In this document: in pieces, positions 63,944-64,000 of the stretch | Layout: every line of letters starts with the position of its first letter | Position numbering within the stretch: the stretch's first letter is position 1 | Source of the DNA: RUG12783 sp946409545 | GTDB lineage: Bacteria > Bacillota_I > Bacilli_A > RF39 > UBA660 | NCBI GenBank assembly: GCA_946409545.1 | Contig: CAMJWT010000008.1 | Location: forward strand, 12,833 to 76,832 | Reading direction: 5' to 3' | DNA length: 64,000 bases | Position numbers and translations under genes: made by a program | Notes under the pieces: model-generated | Database searches by the model: none | Told to the model about the DNA's origin: nothing | What the model saw: only the letters and a program-made list of their open reading frames with translations

Positions 63944-64000
63944 AGATAAATTACAATTTTATAGTTATTGATTTATAGTAATTTACCGAAAAGATTGTCA

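Overview
The window is about 64 kb of very AT-rich DNA from a Gram-positive-type bacterium of the Firmicutes/Mollicutes side, probably an uncultured gut Bacilli lineage (RF39/Erysipelotrichales-like). This is inferred from the base composition, a T-box leader, AGGAGG-type ribosome binding sites, dimeric-type GlyRS, YqeG/YqeH, sortase and SipW-type proteins. TGA is used as a stop: the metallophosphoesterase, the CPBP protease and the transglycosylase-like gene all end in TGA, two of them inside terminator hairpins. Code 11 therefore applies, not the Mycoplasma code. No phage genes, transposases or CRISPR arrays were seen.

Layout. 1-3.45 kb: 3' part of a giant Cna-B-type wall protein. 3.6-9.6 kb: an AMP-forming ligase, a hybrid histidine kinase lacking both phospho-acceptor residues, and T-box-glyS-peptidase E. 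9.7-12 kb: a TasA/SipW-like matrix-fibre operon with a sortase-type anchored partner. 12-18.3 kb: housekeeping genes (trxA, trxB, uvrC, yqeG, yqeH, frr). 18.3-18.84 kb: a stand-alone transcription unit of about 530 nt with no ORF, a consensus sigma-A promoter and a terminator; I could not match it to a known RNA. 18.9-22.3 kb: a membrane protein, YgjP-like peptidase, folD and rdgB. 22.3-35.1 kb: a surface locus with a class B sortase divergent from a three-gene operon (InlB/BIG2-repeat protein, a small protein sharing its C-terminal domain, and a 3,027-residue repeat protein). 35.1-40.4 kb: membrane proteins, a degenerate phosphoesterase, CPBP protease, NifU-like protein, tRNA-Arg and M48 peptidase. 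40.5-45.4 kb: a paralogue of the first gene, sharing blocks of perfect DNA identity with it. 45.4-54.2 kb: envelope genes (DUF2207-like, two LemA-like, DUF308-like, a second ER-type signal peptidase, lipoprotein, phosphatases). 54.2-63.4 kb: large lineage-type proteins, including an LRR-like protein, a transglutaminase-like protein, a 1,379-residue protein ending in a polymerase-beta/CCA-adding-like nucleotidyltransferase, and a 633-residue unknown. A candidate minus-strand small RNA lies near the right end.

The genes centre on the cell surface. Sortase substrates end in variant TPITG or VPKTG sorting signals, two ER-type signal peptidases are present, and the adhesin-like proteins are built from long tandem repeats. 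The least explained items are the large RNA at 18.3 kb, the nucleotidyltransferase-tailed giant protein, the double-dead hybrid kinase, and the patchwork identity between the two Cna-B giants.
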